Of a stretch of 9,744 nt of DNA, positions 7,250 to 9,744 are shown in pieces. Origin of the DNA: a bacterium (lineage in GTDB: Bacteria; Thermosulfidibacterota; Thermosulfidibacteria; Thermosulfidibacterales; JALWSI01); assembly GCA_027080315.1 (NCBI GenBank), contig JALWSI010000002.1, forward strand, positions 1 through 9,744, read 5' to 3'. Both the position numbers and the translations under genes were made by a program. The first letter of the stretch is position 1; each line of letters begins with the position of its first letter. Under the pieces are notes generated by a model. It was given only the letters and a program-made list of their open reading frames with translations. It did not search any database and was not told the DNA's origin.

Positions 7250-8041
7250 GTGAAGTTGGATGAGCTTGTTGTTACAAAGGCGATCTTTGAGGAGTATGTG
7301 GCGAACTTTGTTGAGTTCAGCCGCTGCGATGTGGCCATTGTGGGTTCGGGGCCTGCAGGGCTTGTGTGTGCCTACTACCTTGCCCGTGAAGGGGTGAGGG
7401 TTTCGGTGATTGAGAAAAGGCTCTCAATAGGAGGAGGCATCTGGGGCGGTGGAGCCATGTTCAACAAAGCGGTTGTTCAGGAGGCCGCCAAAGAGGTGCT
7501 TGACGAGATGGAGGTGGTTTACCAGCCTTATTCCAAGGAGCCTGGATACTATCTGGTTGACACAGTGGAGATGGCCTGCGCCCTTGGGTTGAAGGCTGTG
7601 AGGGCTGGGGCCAAAGTCTTTAACCTGTGGACCGCTGTGGATGTTAAGGTGACTGGTGAAGAGGAAAGGGTGTGCGGTCTGGTGCTTAGCTGGACCCCGG
7701 TGGAGATGTCTCATCTAATGGTGGATCCCATCACCATTGAGGCCAAGTACGTTGTGGACGGCACCGGACACGATGCGGAGATTGCAGCGGTTGTGAATAG
7801 AAAACTGGGCAAAACCCTCAATACCCCCACTGGCAAGATTGTGGGAGAGAGGCCCATGTGGGCAGACGTGGGGGAAGAGATGGTGCCAGAGAACACCCAA
7901 GAGGTGTATCCGGGGCTTTTCGTCATAGGTATGGCTGCCACCGCTGCCTACGGATCCCACAGGATGGGTCCCATCTTTGGAGGTATGCTTCTCTCTGGAC
8001 GTAAGGCCGCCAGAGAGATCCTTAAGAAACTTAAGAGCTAA
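7250..8041 (+). CDS. thi4: Thi4-family thiazole synthase, non-Cys type
   Basis: A 263-residue flavin-fold enzyme expected to make the ADP-thiazole precursor of thiamin from NAD and glycine. The Rossmann motif VGSGPAG is at 31-37, followed by EKRLSIGGGIWGGG, GTGHDAE (171-177) and the C-terminal YGSHRMGPIFGGMLLSG. At the sulfur-donor site the sequence is EMSHLMVDP with M157 directly before VDP. Fungal and plant Thi4 have the suicide Cys there, and methanogen Thi4, which uses free sulfide, has His. This protein can therefore not be a Cys-suicide enzyme and probably uses sulfide with iron. H155 two residues earlier might compensate. It is followed by a ThiE/TenI gene after 8 bases and then thiC. 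Bacterial databases may name it ribose 1,5-bisphosphate isomerase or sulfide-dependent adenosine diphosphate thiazole synthase; the thiamin neighbours favour the latter. Confidence 0.92.
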   Translation: MKLDELVVTKAIFEEYVANFVEFSRCDVAIVGSGPAGLVCAYYLAREGVRVSVIEKRLSIGGGIWGGGAMFNKAVVQEAAKEVLDEMEVVYQPYSKEPGYYLVDTVEMACALGLKAVRAGAKVFNLWTAVDVKVTGEEERVCGLVLSWTPVEMSHLMVDPITIEAKYVVDGTGHDAEIAAVVNRKLGKTLNTPTGKIVGERPMWADVGEEMVPENTQEVYPGLFVIGMAATAAYGSHRMGPIFGGMLLSGRKAAREILKKLKS

Positions 8042-8049
8042 AACCTTAG

Positions 8050-8688
8050 ATGAACAGTCTGCCCTTCAGGTTCCTGTTGATCAGCAACAGGATGATGGTG
8101 AAGAACCGCTCCCTTTCTCAGGTGCTTAAGGAGGCCGTTGATGGGGGGGTAGATGCCTTCTTGTTGAGAGAACCGGATCTTAGCGACTCTGTGCTTTACA
8201 CTGTGGCATCCCACATGCGTAAACTCACCTGGGATCTTGGAATCAGACTCCTCATCTCCCGCAGGGTTGACATCTGTTTGGCGGTAGAGGCCGATGGGGT
8301 TCATCTTAACAGCGAGTCTATTCCCATAGTTAAGGCCCGGAGCCTTCTGGGAGAGGAGAGACTGCTGGGATACTCTGCCCATTCCGTGGAAGAGGCCCGA
8401 AATCTTTCTGAAAGGGGAGTGGATTACCTCACTTTGTCGCCTATATTTCACACCAGGAGCAAACCAATGGCCTTGCCCCTCACCCCTGAGGCGATCTCTC
8501 AGGTGGTGAAAGAGGTCTCTGTACCTATTCTCGCCTTGGGGGGCGTTAACGATGCTGAGCGGGCAAAAGAGGTGATGGAGGCAGGAGCCCATGGAGTGGC
8601 AGTGATGTCGGCGGTACTCACCGCCAACAGTCCAAAGGATAAGGCAGCTGAGCTGGCGAAGGGCTTGGCTGTGTGCGAGGAGAGGTAG
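8050..8688 (+). CDS. ThiE/TenI-family protein, TenI-like active site
   Basis: A 212-residue TIM-barrel protein. ThiE joins HMP pyrophosphate to thiazole phosphate to make thiamin phosphate; TenI is its paralogue that aromatises the ThiG-made thiazole. Family landmarks are LLREPD (38-43), EADGVHL (80-86), GYSAHSVEEA (107-116), LSPIFHTRSKP (129-139) and LGGVNDAERAKEVMEAGAHGVAVMSAV near the end. Against B. subtilis ThiE recalled from memory, R40, S109 and K138 are kept, but the second pyrophosphate-binding Lys is P42, the Asn-Asp pair is S70-R71, and the second Mg-binding Asp is S90. TenI has lost the same Asp residues. Position between thi4 and thiC argues for a thiamin role, either as a divergent phosphate synthase or as an accessory enzyme. 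The ATG at 8050 is close to the first barrel strand; it has no clear Shine-Dalgarno sequence and probably relies on readthrough from thi4, 8 bases upstream. Confidence 0.85.
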   Translation: MNSLPFRFLLISNRMMVKNRSLSQVLKEAVDGGVDAFLLREPDLSDSVLYTVASHMRKLTWDLGIRLLISRRVDICLAVEADGVHLNSESIPIVKARSLLGEERLLGYSAHSVEEARNLSERGVDYLTLSPIFHTRSKPMALPLTPEAISQVVKEVSVPILALGGVNDAERAKEVMEAGAHGVAVMSAVLTANSPKDKAAELAKGLAVCEER

Positions 8689-8689
8689 A

Positions 8690-9744
8690 ATGACACAGCT
8701 TGAGGCTGCAAAGCAAGGAATAATCACCCCTGAGATGGAGGCGGTGGCCAAAGAGGAGGAGGTGGAGGTTAACCTCCTGCGTGAAGCCATTGCCCAGGGG
8801 AGTGTGATAATCACCAAGAACAAGGTGCATTCCCACGTTAAACCGGTGGGTATAGGCAAAGGATTAACCACCAAGGTGAACGCCAACATTGGCACCTCCT
8901 CTGATGTGAGCGATCCCAACGAAGAGGTTGAGAAGTTGAGGGGGGCGGAAGAGGCAGGGGCCCACACGGTGATGGATCTAAGCACAGGGGGAGACATCAA
9001 TGCTATTCGCCGTTTAATCCTTGAGAAGGCCACGGTTCCCATAGGGACGGTTCCCGTGTATCAGGCCGCCATTGAGACCCGCAGAGAGGGCAAGCCCGTG
9101 GTTGAGATGGGGGAGAGGGATATCATTGAGACCGTTATTCAGCATGCCAAAGATGGTGTTGATTTTGTCACCGTTCATTGCGGGGTCACCTTGGAGACTG
9201 TGCGCCGCATGGAGGCCCAAGGCAGGGTGATGGGGGTTGTGAGCCGGGGAGGTGCATTTCTCGTGGCCTGGATGAAGAAGAACAAGAAGGAGAACCCTCT
9301 TTTCACCCATTTTGATGAGCTCCTTGACGTGGCCCGGGAGTACGACATGGCCCTGAGCTTAGGCGATGGCTTCAGGCCTGGTTGTTTGCTTGATGCCACA
9401 GACAGGGGTCAGATCCAGGAACTCATCATCATTGGAGAGCTTGTGGACCGTTGCCACAAGGCTGGGGTTCAGGTGATGGTTGAAGGTCCAGGCCACGTTC
9501 CCATTCATCAGATAGCCGCCAACATGGTGCTTCAGAAGAGCCTATGCAAAGGCGCTCCTTTCTACGTGCTTGGGCCGGTGGTTACCGATGTGGCTCCCGG
9601 GTACGATCATTTGGTTTCGGCTATTGGGGGCGCTATTGCCGCTACAAATGGTGCAGACTTTCTCTGCTATGTCACCCCTTCTGAGCACCTTAGGTTGCCC
9701 ACCATAGACGATGTTCGCGAAGGGGTTATTGCCACCCGTATCGC
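8690..9744 (+). CDS. thiC: Phosphomethylpyrimidine synthase, 3' end beyond the window
   Basis: The first 351 codons of the radical-SAM enzyme that rearranges aminoimidazole ribotide to HMP phosphate, the pyrimidine half of thiamin. Visible family motifs include VNANIGTSSD, AGAHTVMDLSTGGDI, GTVPVYQ, FVTVHCGVT, SRGG, SLGDGFRPG (223-231), VEGPGHVP (264-271), LGPVVTDVAPGYDH ending at H307, and CYVTPSEHL. H269 and H307 are the likely Zn ligands. The protein lacks the long N-terminal domain of E. coli-type ThiC and so belongs to the roughly 430-residue class of anaerobes and archaea. The missing part, about 75-80 residues, should carry the CxxCxxxxC iron-sulfur motif. The ATG begins two bases after the preceding stop; AGGAG at 8678-8682, seven bases upstream, is the ribosome site. 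It is probably cotranscribed with thi4 and the ThiE/TenI gene. Confidence 0.96.
   Translation, partial: MTQLEAAKQGIITPEMEAVAKEEEVEVNLLREAIAQGSVIITKNKVHSHVKPVGIGKGLTTKVNANIGTSSDVSDPNEEVEKLRGAEEAGAHTVMDLSTGGDINAIRRLILEKATVPIGTVPVYQAAIETRREGKPVVEMGERDIIETVIQHAKDGVDFVTVHCGVTLETVRRMEAQGRVMGVVSRGGAFLVAWMKKNKKENPLFTHFDELLDVAREYDMALSLGDGFRPGCLLDATDRGQIQELIIIGELVDRCHKAGVQVMVEGPGHVPIHQIAANMVLQKSLCKGAPFYVLGPVVTDVAPGYDHLVSAIGGAIAATNGADFLCYVTPSEHLRLPTIDDVREGVIATRI

Noticed and set aside
8038-9042. A 334-codon open frame on the minus strand
   Set aside because: It lies opposite the ThiE/TenI gene and the first part of thiC, whose plus-strand proteins are clearly conserved. Its own translation shows no family signature.
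1-9744. Many GGATCC and GATC sites
   Set aside because: By eye GGATCC is above expectation, but most lie in GAT-CCN (Asp-Pro) and GGA-TCC or similar codon contexts, so codon choice explains them without a special role.
1-9744. Search for mobile elements, CRISPR, defence genes or a new system
   Set aside because: No transposase, integrase, regularly spaced repeats, toxin-antitoxin pair or unknown gene was seen. All eight genes belong to recognisable families.

Overview
The window is a compact, all-plus-strand block of eight protein genes: seven complete and a last one cut off by the window end. They read in order: a DHH-CBS-tRNA nucleotidyltransferase fusion; two adjacent M16 peptidase-family proteins; purC; a YggS-type PLP-binding protein; a Thi4-type thiazole synthase; a ThiE/TenI-family protein; and thiC. 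I see no mobile element, CRISPR array, tRNA, rRNA or recognisable riboswitch. The minus-strand open frames are shadows of these genes.

The organism looks like a bacterium, probably a thermophilic anaerobe of the Desulfobacterota/Thermodesulfobacteria type or a similar deep lineage. This is an inference from four things: the large DHH-CBS-nucleotidyltransferase architecture known from Aquifex and delta-proteobacteria; Thi4 of the archaeal/anaerobe size class; a ThiC that starts without the long N-terminal domain of proteobacterial ThiC; and codon use dominated by AGG/AGA for Arg, AAG for Lys and GAG for Glu. Base composition looks even across the window, with no sign of recent transfer.

Layout. 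Positions 1-78 are upstream sequence with a possible promoter placed so that the first gene could be leaderless. 79-2730 is the tRNA 3'-end enzyme. 2731-2811 is a gap holding overlapping inverted repeats and the ribosome site of the next gene. 2812-5606 encodes a secreted, zinc-motif-bearing M16 protein and a lipoprotein M16 partner that has lost the zinc motif but keeps the R/Y pair; the genes overlap as ATGA and probably make a heterodimeric envelope peptidase. purC (5578-6459) starts inside the end of the second M16 gene, and the YggS gene follows after 8 bases. An 80-base gap precedes thi4-thiE/tenI-thiC (7250 to the end), a thiamin cluster making the thiazole and pyrimidine halves. PurC and ThiC both draw on aminoimidazole ribotide (AIR), so the block also touches the purine/thiamin branch point.

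The most interesting points are in the thiamin cluster. Thi4 has Met at the position where the suicide enzymes have Cys and the methanogen enzymes have His. The ThiE-family protein lacks the residues that bind Mg2+ and pyrophosphate in ThiE and looks more like TenI. I do not see a wholly new multi-gene system here.
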